This document shows positions 24,389 to 36,537 of a stretch of 64,000 nucleotides of DNA, one piece after another. A model generated the notes under the pieces. That model had not been told where the DNA came from. It searched no databases and saw only the letters and a list, made by a program, of their open reading frames with translations. A program made the translations under genes and the position numbers. Each line of letters starts with the position of its first letter. Within the stretch, counting starts at the first letter, position 1. The DNA lies in the NCBI GenBank assembly GCA_015179125.1, contig WHVA01000153.1, forward strand, positions 158,511 to 222,510, read 5' to 3'. Source of the DNA: Gautieria morchelliformis (lineage: Eukaryota; Basidiomycota; Agaricomycetes; Gomphales; Gomphaceae).

Positions 24389-25837
24389 ATGTCCACCCTC
24401 CCATCCACCGCTCTTTTCCTCATGTCCTCCCCACCCCCCATCCCTCGGACTCCGTCGCCGAAACTGTTTGGGTGCACTATACGCCTCAGGGTGCGTCCAT
24501 CTTTGCAAAATCCCCTTCCTTCCGTGTGGCGTGCTGATTCTGTCCCCAGTGCATCCCTCGCCGCCGCCGCCGCCCCCCGGGTCTGGCGGCATAGACCTAT
24601 TTTCAACCACCGGGGTCCAGCCGGGCCTGTCGAGTCTCCTCCACGCCACCCCGCCTTCCCCGGACGCGCACACTGGCATCTCCTCTGCACAACCCGACAC
24701 CGTGCAGGGTGACAACGACGAACACAAGATGGACTCGCTATGCGCGCACATCAAGTCGATGGTGAAGTACTCTGCGCCACCCCGCAACGTGCAGGGTGAC
24801 AACGGCGAATACATCCTTGACCGGCTATTGGCGCAGCTCACGGCGTCGGTGAAGTACCTGAAAGAATTGAAGGCTCAGCGGAAAAAACATCTGGCTCCGC
24901 GGAAAAAACGTCAGGCTGAGCGGAGCAAACGGGGTCAGTGTGAACGACGGGATGACCACGAACACCCCGGTCCAGCGGTAGGTCCTGCCTGGGGGAGCAC
25001 CGGCCATCCGGCAGATGGCGCTCCTGCCACTCCTGTGGCATACGGTACGTGTCCTTTCTCATTCCCATCCCCTGCTTCGCATCTCTCCAACGCTGGAGGC
25101 TGCCACGACTCCCGCCATCGTTTCTCCCTCATTTTTTCTGCTTTTCGCCTTTCTTCTTGTGCACCAGCCGCTTCCGTCTTTTCACCCTAACTAACGCTGG
25201 CCCTTCTCCACCCCCAGACCCCGCCCGCGCCCACGGCTACGAAAACACGCACCTGCCTGCGCGCATACAGCCAGCCCCCATCCAAATGTCGACGCTCATA
25301 CCCAACCTTAGCCAGGTGCCCGTCACCAGGCGCCAGGACGCCTTACCGTATCACTGGCGCCCAGGCCCGGGCGCCGAGGCTGCGTTCGAGCCCGCATCGG
25401 CCATCGCGTCTGGGTCGGCCCCTGCGCCGGATTCTGACCACTGGAAGAGCCTCGAGTTTGCCGCGGCGCTGAACTGCAACGGCAATGCGGACTGCGGCTG
25501 CGGCATCTGCCGCAATCCCGCGCCCCTGCCCCGGACCACAGTCCCCCAGGCGACCCCCAACGCGTCCTTTCTGCAGGTAGTGCGCGTGGACGCCGGCGCG
25601 CAGTATGGGGTTATTGACATGCGCGGGGCGTGGTGGTCGAGCGGGCGCGTCGAGAGTGGGGTTAGTAGCGGCGCCGGGCATGTGCCGGCCGGGCCGAGCG
25701 GAGACGGGAACAGCCTTGCCTTGTGGAGTGTTGGGGGAGGCGGCGCCGGTGGAGCAGGTGCTGGAGCTGAGGATGGGGCTGGAGGGGCCTATGCTGGAGC
25801 AGACGCTGTGGGTGCCCGGAGTGCAATGCGGAGGTGA
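24389..25837 (+). CDS. Unknown protein, paralogue of the 31.4-kb gene; start codon uncertain
   Basis: Not a family I recognise. Exon 2 (24550-25044) and exon 3 (25218-25837) join in phase. Exon 2 encodes a Pro run, an acidic/Gln segment and a helical, possibly coiled-coil stretch (LDRLLAQLTASVKYLKELKA) followed by a Lys/Arg-rich part. Exon 3 has a Cys cluster, CNGNADCGCGICRN, and a Gly/Ala-rich C-terminus. Intron positions match the paralogue. Exon 1 should end at about 24489 in the frame reading VWVHYTPQ, but that frame has no ATG between the TATA box and the donor; the nearest in-frame ATG is at 24346, before the TATA box. The gene may therefore have lost its start, or the first exon is mis-modelled. 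Confidence 0.45.
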
Positions 25838-28710
25838 GAAAGCATGAGCGGGAGCGACATCATAACATGCATTATGCATATGAGGTACGTGTGTGCCTGC
25901 TGGGCTGCGACTGCGTGCTTTTTTTTTGTTGCGTTTTTTGGGGGGGAGCTGTGGAGGGTGCTCGGTCCCGACCGTGTGCGCATGGAGCAGCGGCGCGGCG
26001 TTTGAGGCGGTTTCGCGGAGCGTGCGCGGTGTCCGTTCGCAGCTGTGGTGTTTCGGCGTTTCAGGCGCCTCTTGCTTCTTTCTCTTTATGTGACATCCTG
26101 TGCTTTGTGCTGACGTCCCTTGTTCTGCTCTTATGACATCCGCCAACCATCTACTACCACCGCCTACCAGTGGAAAAGCCAATGACGCCGACGAGGACCA
26201 AGATCTTTGAGAATTCCCCTGAACACATTCTCCTCTCGCCGTCCTATGCATCCCGTATCCTTTTTTTTTTCTTGACGATATCGAATACGTATATATGGAA
26301 GTATGTACAGCGTTTTAGGGGTTGGTAGTCGTGGTAGGAAGTCGCACAAGTAGGTGAGGTTATAGGGGGTGCTCGGCCTGAGATCAGTCGGGGTATTCAG
26401 ACCGTGAGCCAGTACACTTGCCCGTGCGTTCATTTTGGATAGCTTCGTACATGTTAGTCCTCGTTTGTAGGTCCAAAAAAAAATAGGCATTCTAACATCA
26501 TAAAATGTGGATTCATCACAGCCTGACAAGATTCCATTAACTTGGGCAAATAACTATGCCCATGCATATCGTGTATTTGCGATGCCGTTCCTTGCATCCA
26601 TGTTAGAGCCTCGGTAGTAGCCATAACCTGATTGTACTTGAGCCCCTCGAACCCCCTAGAGGCAGAGCGGTGAAGATGAATGCAATTCCATTACTGTATT
26701 ACTTAGGTGGCAGCTCAATGCGAGAGAGAGAGATAATTGTGAGGAAACGAGCGTCGAGTGGCTCGGCAGGGCTCGGCGCTGGACAAGTCGGCGTCGCGCC
26801 CACACCCACCCACATTGTCAGCGAAGGAAATTTCAAGTGCGGGTTACAGCGCGTTCGGGCTCGATTCAATATTTATCACACGCAGTAAAGATCAAGTCTA
26901 CGAGTGAGTTGCAAATTTTATGATTTCTTCAGAGCAGATTTTCATGGTCCGGTTACCGAACGCGCCCTTAACGTACGTCCTAATGTCGGTAACAAGCGCG
27001 TTTTTCAGCTACAACAACTTGATTACAGAAGCCGGGTGTCATGTGAGCATTCGATGACGTCGCCTGCTAGAGATAGAAGATCGTCGGGCGATTAGCTTAT
27101 GGGCGAAATAGGCTTTATGAAGGGGAGAGTCGGGTTGCTTTCAGTGTTCTGCGGCGCGCTGACTCGCCGATCGTTACATGACTTTATTCTGCCCTTAGAA
27201 GTGTGCGATGGCACTCCCATATGGGAGGGTCCTCGTACACTTCCGCTCGATGCTTCCCAATGATCACACTCACTCTCGGCCCTCAGTAATTTCAAAACAA
27301 GTTTCCGGTTACTTTATTCATGTTTTTGGTTTCCGTGGCTCCATTGAGCACTATGTTGTATGCCGGCGTCCACCTACCATCTGTACACGGATGAACCAAT
27401 TGGAGACTGAAGTAAACTCAGGACAGGGCCCTGAGCATGATTTGTCTGGTACGTGTCCGTGACAGCTGGGCGTACTCATCGAAACGCAGGGTTTTCTGAT
27501 GCCCCAAGGCCATGGCCATGGCTCAGGGTAGTGCCGTAAGCGGTAATTATACGCGGAGGGGCGGTAACAAGGAAGTTGCTAAGGGCTTTATATTCAAGCA
27601 TAAATAAAACAATTAATGCAAACTACACTACTGCCGCCACCCTCAAGCGGCCGGTGATTCTAGTATGCCGAGAATGACAAAGGGGACGAACGGGAACTCC
27701 CCAGATGTGACTAGGTAAGAGCAGAGATTCTAAACAACGTTAGCGGGCGGATACTAGCTGTACATGGCAAAAAAAGAACTCACCTAGCTGTACTTTGCAA
27801 ACCAGTTACTAATACTATAGTCTAAAGTCCACGACAACGGGGACTCCGCCGAGGGCCGAGTTGCCCACTTCTCGAGTCTGAAGCTCCGTTCCCCTGAGGC
27901 GAGGCTCTCCGTGTATGAGTCTATCAGCACGGCAGCATCGGCGCCGGCAGCTCTCCCTCACTCACGCCAGGCCTTAGTACACGAACTCCCACACTCGCTT
28001 ACCGCTCCCACCAGCACCTACCATAGTCCCTAGTAGCCCACCATCCCTGCCTCCATTCCCCCTCCCGTGCCTCAAGCCTGACCCAGGGGGATGCATGAAC
28101 CTATCCTAGCCCTCGCCCATGCCACCTCTCCCCGTCCTTTCCGAGTCTATACTAGCTCCGGCTCCATGTTAAACCTCACTCACTTCAACACTGGAAGCAC
28201 ACGCCGACGCACACCCCGCCAAACGTTTCCCCTGGCACGTTTCTGTACACGGATCCGTCCGGTGGGTATCTCTTTGTTTGTTGGAATTGCGCATGCTACG
28301 GCTATTTCGTTTTATTATTATTTTTTACCCCGCTGTGCTGTTTCTGATCCCTTGCTGTTGATCTCATTATCGCCTTTTTCATTCGCCATCTGTCTCCTCA
28401 TTGTTGTCTATCGGGTTTATGCCTACCTTCCATGACATCTGAGAGTTATGTTGTTGTTTTTTTGCGTAAACATGATTCCTTCGTATCCCATCGCTATGCG
28501 TCTCGTGCCCTTCCTTTCGTCCCAGACCCTCGTTCTAATCTTCGTTTGTCTTCCAGTCAACCACACGTGCCCTCAAGTCCTCGTGCCCGGCAGGAGCAGC
28601 TGCAGCCCACAGCACAACCACGTCTGGATAGCGTAGCCACAGACAGCGATACACGTGGGCCTTGGAGCTACACTACCTTTCGACCCATGATCGTGCTCGT
28701 ACTTGCACTC

Positions 28711-29345
28711 TCCCAATCCACCCAACGTCCACCCCGCCACCCCCCGTCCGTCTCCCGAACACTCACGACGTACACATATGGCTGTGCCGTGGCTGCTCTT
28801 GACCGGACGGCCTAACCCGTGGCCTGCTCCTCGACCCTGGCCTGCACACGCGCTTATACTCCGCCGCCTTCCGTCTGCGGCCAATCTGGGCCGGTAACGC
28901 GCCCACCCTCCCATGCTCGATGCTCGTCAGAAATGGGGTGAATTCGTGCCTATTCGTGCACCCTGTGCGGGCACAGAGCAAGCTGAATGTGCAGGGCATG
29001 TAGAGTGTGCCGGAGACGCATGACCACACTGCCAAGCAGCGTCCATGGGATGCAAGAGCGCAATGTGTTCAGAATTCGCCCACGGTCTACGTGTCACATA
29101 CCCTGCCTTTGGATCTGCCGCCAAAACTCCACCATTCCACTCAACGTCCACCCCGCCCACGCCCTAGTCCGTCTCCCAAACCCTCACGCGCGGTGTACAT
29201 GGAGTTGAGCCGTAGCCGCTCTTGACAGCGGGGCCCTGACCTGCTCCTCGACCCTGACCTACACACCCATACTCCGTCGCTTTCCGTCTACGGCCGGTAG
29301 CGCTCTCACCCTCCCATGCTCGTCAGAGCTGGTTGAATTCGTACA
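28711..29345 (+). repeat. Diverged tandem duplication, unit about 420 bp
   Basis: The stretch starting CAACGTCCACCCCGCC near 28723 recurs near 29149, and CCACCCTCCCATGCTCG near 28903 recurs near 29309 with similar flanks (TCCGTCGCTTTCCGTCTACG). The two units are in the same orientation and share roughly three quarters of positions by eye. No coding function is evident. Confidence 0.55.
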
Positions 29346-30813
29346 CCATCACTTTTGGCGAGACGTGCTGCTTGCACAGGTAGACGCCCTAGACATGCCA
29401 CCACCAGGTACCTGCGCATGGTACCCTCGTCTCCTTTCCACGCCTCGTGGGTGCGGATTTCAGGATTTTCGCCGCGAGACAGCTGAATTATTCAACACGT
29501 CTCGACTCGGAGACTTGGACTGTGCAGTGGGTCACTGCTGTTATATGCTGTCGCATGTTGTGCCACAATGTCAACACCTTTCAAGCCGAAGGGGTAAAAG
29601 GACTACGAGCCAGTGTCGTGAAAGGCCTGGGTTCGCAGGAATCACCCGTGATTGTGTCGTTGATGGCTCCGGGGAAGCTCACTCATCTTGTATCTTCGGG
29701 TTACATTTAGATATCGACGTAAGCTGTCAGAATCAATGATAAAGTATGCGGCCATCGATAAGCAGATGAACACAGTGAAACTAATGAGCTTACCACATCG
29801 AAGATGTTTTTGATGGAAGAGCTTGTATTATTCAAGCTCCGAGCTCCGCTTACTAGCGTGAGAACAAAAACTTCAGGATCCCTATTCTTGTGGCCACGAG
29901 TTGCTATTCAGATCTACAGAGGTACCCATTAGGAGCTGTGTGCTTAGAAGCCGGAACCGAATGTGGGACCGTAAGTATGCACTCCTAGAACGGCACTTGT
30001 CCTACTAACGCTAAGTGCTTAACTCGTAACACCCACGCTCACGCTCTGCAGGTGCATGGGCTTTTCCCCTTCCATATGATAGGGCCTTCAGAACCATTAC
30101 AGTCTCTCCGGCAATGACTTGGGCAGCTGCACCACAGCGCTTCGGATACTTACCCACCCCCGGCTATTACTTACTGGAACTCACTGGTTACCTGTTACTA
30201 CAGGCAGAATATTCTAGCGCATGCGACTGCGGTGCCGATTCGTATCTCCTTCTCCCACTGTAACACCGCGCGCGTCTTTGTCTTTGCCATCCGTCCGCTG
30301 TCTGAAGTCTGCTGAAGTGTGCTTGGCTGTGGCATTCTTTCGTCCTCTTTGGGATTCTGGGTGGTGACATTAATAGCAAGCGTGATGGCGTACCTTCACT
30401 GAGAGACTGGAGCGCCGAAGAAGTTGTGTTTTTTGCATTCTTTACGTCCACGATCAAGCAGAGTCTTGGCCAATCACGCCGCCGCTTAACAACCCTCGAC
30501 TACGTGAGCCGGCAAATCTGGATCTCGGTTATCACAGCCTAATTCAAGGTTCGTGGTGGCGGTGGGCCTTGGGTGTGGCGCAGCATACGTCCCTGGAGTT
30601 TAGAAGGTCATGTAATATAGTGCATACAGCAGCCGAGAACAACTTGTGTGAGCAACTCGAGGCAAGGCCGATTAAGTGACCCGCGAATTATTAGGATGTT
30701 ACTGACCGTGGCGTAGACGTTGGACTAGTTAGTGGGGCATCAAGGAAGACGTGGGGAGGGAATTCCCTTATGTGCCACTTCGGGAAAGGCTTCGTACCCG
30801 GTCTATTCTCCGC

Positions 30814-30848
30814 CACACACACACCAAAGTGGCTTTGGTGTGTGTGTG
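30814..30848. repeat. Perfect 16-bp-arm hairpin of CA/TG repeats
   Basis: The arms CACACACACACCAAAG and CTTTGGTGTGTGTGTG are exact reverse complements around a 3-base loop (TGG). Confidence 0.9.
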
Positions 30849-31347
30849 TTCTAGACTTGCTTCTGAAGATCGTGATACGCCTTTGATCATCACCGCAAAG
30901 ATTTCATTACTCCGACTTGAATGTGGAGATCTGCCCGATTGCATCCACAATTCTAGCCCACGTGAAATGGTGCGTCACTACCCCCGATTTTTTTATCCGT
31001 CACCTGCGCCATGCAAACAATAGTTTGGGGTGCATCAGTTGTCGAGAGAATGACAGGACGTGTCGCCTGAAGAGGGACGCGGTTGTCGAGTCGTCTGAAA
31101 TGTGGTGCAGCATCTCCCGATGCCAGAAGCGTCGGCAGAGGGCCCAGGTGGCGCTCTTGCTACCGATAGATATTGGAACTGAATGGTGTGCCTAATATTT
31201 TCAATTGGAGAAGAAAGGGCTCGCCCGCCGATTCGCGTACCAGTCCCGCGCCTTGCACCGTGATACGTCAGAGATAAACTTAGCTCGAAGACGTCGGAGT
31301 GCGACCCGGTTACCCACATGTACATACTGTATTACACCCTCCACTGC

Positions 31348-31354
31348 TATTTAA
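31348..31354 (+). promoter_or_regulatory. TATA-like box of the second paralogous gene
   Basis: TATTTAA lies in CTGCTATTTAAGCCCCCCATG, 63 bases before the ATG at 31417. The context is conserved with 24376-24382. Confidence 0.5.
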
Positions 31355-31416
31355 GCCCCCCATGTCCACCATCTCATCCCCCACTCTTTTCCTCCATCTC
31401 CTAGACTCAAAACAAC

Positions 31417-32395
31417 ATGTCCTACAGTTATACCAACAGCAATGCGGCCGGTACGTCCCTTTCCACTGGAAAACCCCCTTCCGCTGATTCTGTCCCCAGC
31501 GCCCACTGAGCCGCCGCCGCCGCCGCCGCCCGGGTACGCTGTCCCTTCTCATGTCGCCGCGGACCCTCCCCAACACCCGCGCATGGCCGCCGACCCCGTG
31601 TCGGACGATGATGACGACCACATGCGAGAGTTCCTCGATATACCAGTGACGAAGATCATTTTCACGCTCAATTCCATGCTGGAGTGGATGCATGTGTTGC
31701 AGGCACAGCAGCAGAAATGCGCCAGGTACCGGGGCCAGGCGCAGCCGGGCGACGACGGGGCTAGTGTCCATATCGCAGGTGGAATTCGTCCCAATGCCAT
31801 GTACAGTACGTGTCTTTTCTCATTCCCGTGTCCTGCTTTCACCCTAGCTAACGCGTGCCCTACGGTAGCTACCCAAGACCCTACCGTGGCCCACGGTCCG
31901 TATCCCCAGCCCATGGCTGCTGGGTTCGCCCCTGTGACGGTTGCCGGGCATAGTTATGCGCCTGGGTCCGTGCCTACGTCGGCGACGAACGTCGGGTCGT
32001 ACGGCGCGAGCCACTATTTGGGGGCGACCGCGGGCACGATGAGTGCCGCGTTGGGACCGTCCGCGTCCGCGGCCGGGACATACACGTTTGGGAACGGGTA
32101 TCCCCAGGAACCCGCACAGCAGCCCTCTGGGTATAATCCCCCATACACTCACTCTGCCGTCCTATCCCCGCCGCCGCAACCAATACCCGCAAGCGCAAGC
32201 GCAACAGCAGCCCGCCCGTGGCCCCTGCGCCGGGGCTGCCCTACTATTTACCGACAGTGCCCGGGGCCACGGGCATGGGCGTCGGCGCGGACCGTGAATA
32301 TGCAGACGTGCGCTCGGCGAGGACGAAGCTGCGCGGCAACGGGCGTGGGTCGGGCGGGCGGGGAGGGAACAGGACCATGTGAAAGGTGGTGGTAG
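31417..32395 (+). CDS. Unknown protein, intact paralogue of the 24.4-kb gene
   Basis: Not recognised. Exon 1 (31417-31450) encodes MSYSYTNSNAA. Exon 2 (31500-31805) has a Pro run, an acidic DDDDD segment and a helical stretch (TKIIFTLNSMLEWMHVLQAQ). Exon 3 starts at 31869 and is rich in Gly, Ala, Ser and Tyr. Both introns are GT-AG and keep phase, at the same positions as in the paralogue. The C-terminus is uncertain: the frame used runs to 32395, but another frame that ends at about 32381 (RTKLRGNGRGSGGRGGNRTM) looks more natural and would need one more intron near 32140-32200. Composition suggests a largely disordered protein; no function is proposed. Confidence 0.5.
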
Positions 32396-33270
32396 AGCGG
32401 GAGGAGGGCGTGGAGCGGAGCGGAGTGTTTGGGTTTTTCCAGGTGGCTTTACCTTTTTCTTTTCTTTTTTTTTTGGATGTGGAGCGGACAGCGTTTAGCG
32501 ATGCTCACAGACCGACAAGCCGGCCTCGATCTTTATATACACGCACGTCGGTGAATCAGTGCTCATCGTTCCGGAGGAGAGGAAGCTCGATTCGCACAGC
32601 CGGCTTGGATATAGTAGCCACGCAGTAGTAAGATTGTATACTTCTGACTGCAGTGCTCAATGTAAAAAATTTTTTTTTTCGAAGACATAGCATTCGTGCG
32701 TGTCCGTGGAAAATTGTTAATTGGTAAAAAGTGTCCCAGCATGCTGAGGGGCGATATATACTATTATATATTTTTTCATCGTGGACGTCAGATGATGAGA
32801 AGAATCAAGAAGGAGGTCGTGTGGATAGGCCAGAAGGGTAGAGCACTGTTCGAGAATGATAGATGTCCAAGAAGGGCGGCGACGACGATGACGGGACAAC
32901 GCGCACCGCTCGTGTCTGGGGGGGGGGGGGGGAGAGAGCGACGGGCATCGTGTCGAGCGTGCGTCACGCCAAGCCGAGGAGAAGAGTGCCGACAACAGCC
33001 AGCTGGACCAGCAGCCACGGGGTCCCGCCCTCGAGAGCACCGCGGATGGAGAATGCGCCGTTTCCCTTGCCCGTCCCCGTTGCCTGTGCGCCGTTGCACA
33101 GACTAGAGCCCGCCAGTGCCGATGCTGGGAGAATGATCTGCGCGAGACCGCAATGAGTATCATATCACGGGCCCCAAAAAGGAAAAAGGAAAAAGACATG
33201 GAAAAGGAAACGGACTGCGTACCATAGGCTGCCCGGTGCCCGTATTCGCATTACCCCCTCCCTGCCGTCT
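32396..33270. other. No recognised gene
   Basis: Contains a 16-base G run near 32920 and overlapping open frames on both strands without domains. Leads into repeat block 2. Confidence 0.4.
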
Positions 33271-36200
33271 GCCTGCATCTTAGTACGCGCCATTTACAGA
33301 CAGACACCGAAGGTATGCTTGCTGCGTATCACGCACAGGGAAAGAACGCCGTGCGACGCAGGCTGAGGGCGTGTCGGCTGTCGAGAGTAGGTTTATATAT
33401 GCTTGACGCTTCCGTGGATGAACTTCATGAAGCGGCGAGGCGGGCGGATGGACAGTGGAGGCGAGTGAACCGTGGCATTGTACCGACTTGGAGTCCAAGT
33501 CCTGGACCAGGCGGTAGCGATTGTGCTTGTGTAGTGTGGAATCGGTGTCGGGCGTAACGTTCCGCGCGGGTTGCACGCATGAATAAGTATGCCTTGGGGA
33601 TGCCTCTGGAATGCGGCCGGTGCATGCGCGTCACTTGTCATGACGTGCACGGTGGTGGTGTCGATTTACGAGCGGGATTTCCAGGCTTGAGCGTCCTCGG
33701 GCGTGCTGTGACCATAAGCAGAGCGGTCGACAAGCATGGAAGGCAGCGTCGAATGGGCGGACACATGCACATGCACGGCGTTGCTATAGAAGCAGCAGAG
33801 TAGAGATCGATATCTCGATGGTGGTTCCCGTTCCTCGTGGAGCCCGGAGATTAATCCCGTCGAACATGTCCTTGGTCCCCCATGTCAGGCCTCATAAGAG
33901 CAAGTGACTTGTCCGCATATAATTTGGGGTCCAAACACAGGAGCCCTCGTTCGCGTTTAAAGCGCATCGCGAGCAGAAGCTGCAGTGTGCAACGGTGATG
34001 GAAAGATGTTAAATGAACTCCCGGCATCCGGGATCGACGCTCTTTAATTACCAGCATTGACTGCCGGCGACAAACGTGAATTGAGGAGCACTGGCAGAGT
34101 ATTATAAGATCTTGGAACAGAAGCGGGATTACAGTAATGAAGGTTACTTACCACATCGGAGATGCCGGTGCAGGTGCAGGTGCGGTGGATTTGAGCTGCA
34201 CATGGCACATGGATGCATGTGTGTGCGGTGACGGACTGACGGGGACGGTGGTTCCATTTTAGGTAGCACCCCGTGGTCATTGGCATGAGTATGGGCAGGT
34301 CAGGGCCATGGGCCATGGCGTACCGGGCACGGGCTGGGTGCGTCCAGATATCATCCGCGAGCTTGGACGCCACGGCCAGCGGATGTGACGGTCTTGTAGT
34401 CTTGTACAGCGGCGTCGGTGCGGACTTGTATACGGCCCGGAGTATCTGGCTGCGCTGGCAAAGTATTATGAGTTAGTGCAACAGAAGCGGGATTACAGTA
34501 ATGAAGATTGCTTACCACATCGGAGAATTTTTGACCAGAGTCGAGGCCTGGTGCAGGTGCGGTGGATTTGAGCTGCACATGGCACATGGATGCATGTGTG
34601 TGTGGTGACGGACTGACGGGGATGGCGGTTCACATTTTAGGTAGCGCACTCCGTGGTCTTCGGCACGAATCTGGGCGATGGGCCATGGCGCACGGGCACG
34701 GGGTGGGTGCGTGATCTGTTGCCAGAGCTGTGAGGAATTCCACACAATGGGAGGGTAGAGCATGGCGTTGGGGGAGGACGTCCGCGAGCTTGGACGCTGC
34801 GGCCCGCGGATGCGACGGCCTTGTAGTCTTGTACGCTGGCGTCGGTGCGGAGTTAGTCGTACACCGCCGGGAGCGTCTGGCTGTGCTGCAGGCCTGTACG
34901 CCTGCACGCCGCACGCTACGGGCGGTCCGAGTCCTAAACCACAGAGGCGAGTGTGTGTGTGCATGGCGCATCATGAGCGCAGGGAGTCCTCGCGCACGCA
35001 GCGGCAGCGCGGTGCACGTATTGGTGCGTCTGCGCACGATCCACGGATAAGTTTGAGTATGCCTCGGGATGCGGCGGGTGGTGCGCGACGCTCAGGGTTG
35101 GCATGGCGGTGGTGGGCAAATTTTCAGGCGTGACTCAGGCTGGGGTGTCCGCAGGCTTGTTGTGATAATAGGCAGAGTAGTGGATGGCAGCGCGCAGCGT
35201 CGAATGGGCGGACACATGGACATACACGCCGTCGAGGCCGATATCTGGATGGTGCTCCCCGTTCCTCGTGGTAAACAGTAATCTCGTCGCGCGCGTGGTA
35301 GGTATACCCCGATCGCGTATCACGAGCGCCGCGAGGAGCGTGATTGAGGGTTAATTGTGGTGAATGGAGGGGCACCGATAGTGATGGGCATGGCCTGGCC
35401 CAGGCCGTGAGCCGAGCCAGGCCGAGCCGCCAATAGGCCGGGCCAAGCCAGGCCAAAGCCGTTGGCGCATCCGGCTCCATGGCCCGGCTCAGGTTTTTCC
35501 AGGCCAAAGCCGAGCCAGGAAGCCGTGGCCTGGCGAGCGCCTAAATACAGGACCTTCGGTCACCAAAAAGGGTATGTTTGCTCTGATACTGGTGGGTATA
35601 TAACATTTTTCAATGATATGTAGTGTAGTTACAGTCGCCTTACATTATTTTTGGTTTAAAACATTAATTTTTCTGTCATAGTGGACTTGTAAAACGCTTC
35701 CCTTAGTACTCGGCTCAATGTTCCGCGACGTTTAGAATGTGGAATTTAGGAATTTAGCTCTACGGAAAGTCACCCAATGATGTATCTACACTTGCAGGCA
35801 TATGCAAGCGTTTCACAAGGTAATAGTATATATATCACAGTTATTAACCTTACTAATCTATCCCACCAACAGGCCACGGCCCAAGGCAAGGCCAAGCCCG
35901 AGCTGAGCCAGGCCAAGTGCTAATGGCCTGGCTCAGGTTTTTAGCAAGCCAAAGCCAGGGCGAGCCAAGCCAGGCTGTGCCCATCACTAGGCACCAAGTG
36001 TGTGAGGGGCTGATGAAAATGTCCTCCGGGATGGTCTGTACTGTAGAACATGCAGCACAATCTGCGAGAGATTGTGGAGCGAGCCCTGGAGGACAAGTTT
36101 GGGTCATGGAGCGAGATTAATCCTTCCACTTCCTGTTTGATGGAAGAGTGTGATTTGAGCTCCGCCGGTATGTGCAGCTATCGATATCGTGCCCGACGAT

Positions 36201-36460
36201 GGCGGGGACGGGATTTAGAATGTGGAAAACTAGTCCCCGTGCGCATGAGCATGTCGTGGTGTCACAGGCTGGGTGACGATCTGATCTGGGTGGCATGGTG
36301 GGTATCCGCCGCAGGACGACGTCGGACGGCGGGGGGAAGGGATACCAATACAATGTGGCTGCTGAGCTCGCGTAGTATCTGAGCTGAAACACTGGCTAAC
36401 ACATGCTTCTCTCTAACACAAACTGGTCCCGGGGGCTTCCGGACAGTGATTGTTGTTTTC
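33270..36460. repeat. Block 2 of the degenerate GC-rich repeat family
   Basis: Direct-orientation relative of block 1. The start (33283-33470) matches 17165-17365 over about 190 bases, including CATTTACAGACAGACAC and GTAGGTTTATATATGC. The middle carries the GTATTATGAGTT anchor near 34100 and 34465. The end (36230-36440) matches the end of block 1. It is shorter than block 1 because it has fewer internal units, and it contains a hAT-type insertion that block 1 lacks. Confidence 0.72.
35379..35989. mobile_element. hAT-type MITE, 611 bp
   Basis: The ends are inverted: TAGTGATGGGCATGGCCTGGC on the left and, read on the other strand, TAGTGATGGGCACAGCCTGGC on the right. Flanking 8-mers GGCACCGA (35371-35378) and GGCACCAA (35990-35997) match at seven of eight positions, the target duplication length of hAT elements. 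The paralogous site in block 1 (about 22806-22830) reads GGGGCACCGGGGGTGATGAA without the insert, so it serves as an empty site. Subterminal regions are dense in AGGCC/GGCCT motifs, likely transposase-binding repeats. No transposase is encoded. Confidence 0.8.
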
Positions 36461-36501
36461 CATCCATGCTGCCACAATTCTCGTATGCAGCACGCTGCCT
36501 T

Positions 36502-36537
<36 letters not shown>

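Larger units (their letters stand above)
25838..31347. other. Long stretch without a recognised gene
   Basis: Open frames of up to about 130 codons exist (for example 28432-28815 and 29447-29710), none with a recognisable domain. Visible structure is limited to a tandem duplication at 28.7-29.35 kb, a GT/CA hairpin at 30814-30848 and the duplicated promoter region after 31000. Antisense frames over 25343-26251 are read from the strand opposite the paralogous gene and follow its GC-rich composition. Confidence 0.45.

Noticed and set aside
25343-26251. Minus-strand 302-codon open frame
   Set aside because: Antisense to exon 3 of the unknown gene ending at 25837; GC-rich composition explains the open frame and nothing in it is recognisable.
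36502-36535. Poly(T) run as an assembly gap or promoter element
   Set aside because: Position and orientation fit the poly(A) tail of the minus-strand LINE fragment.
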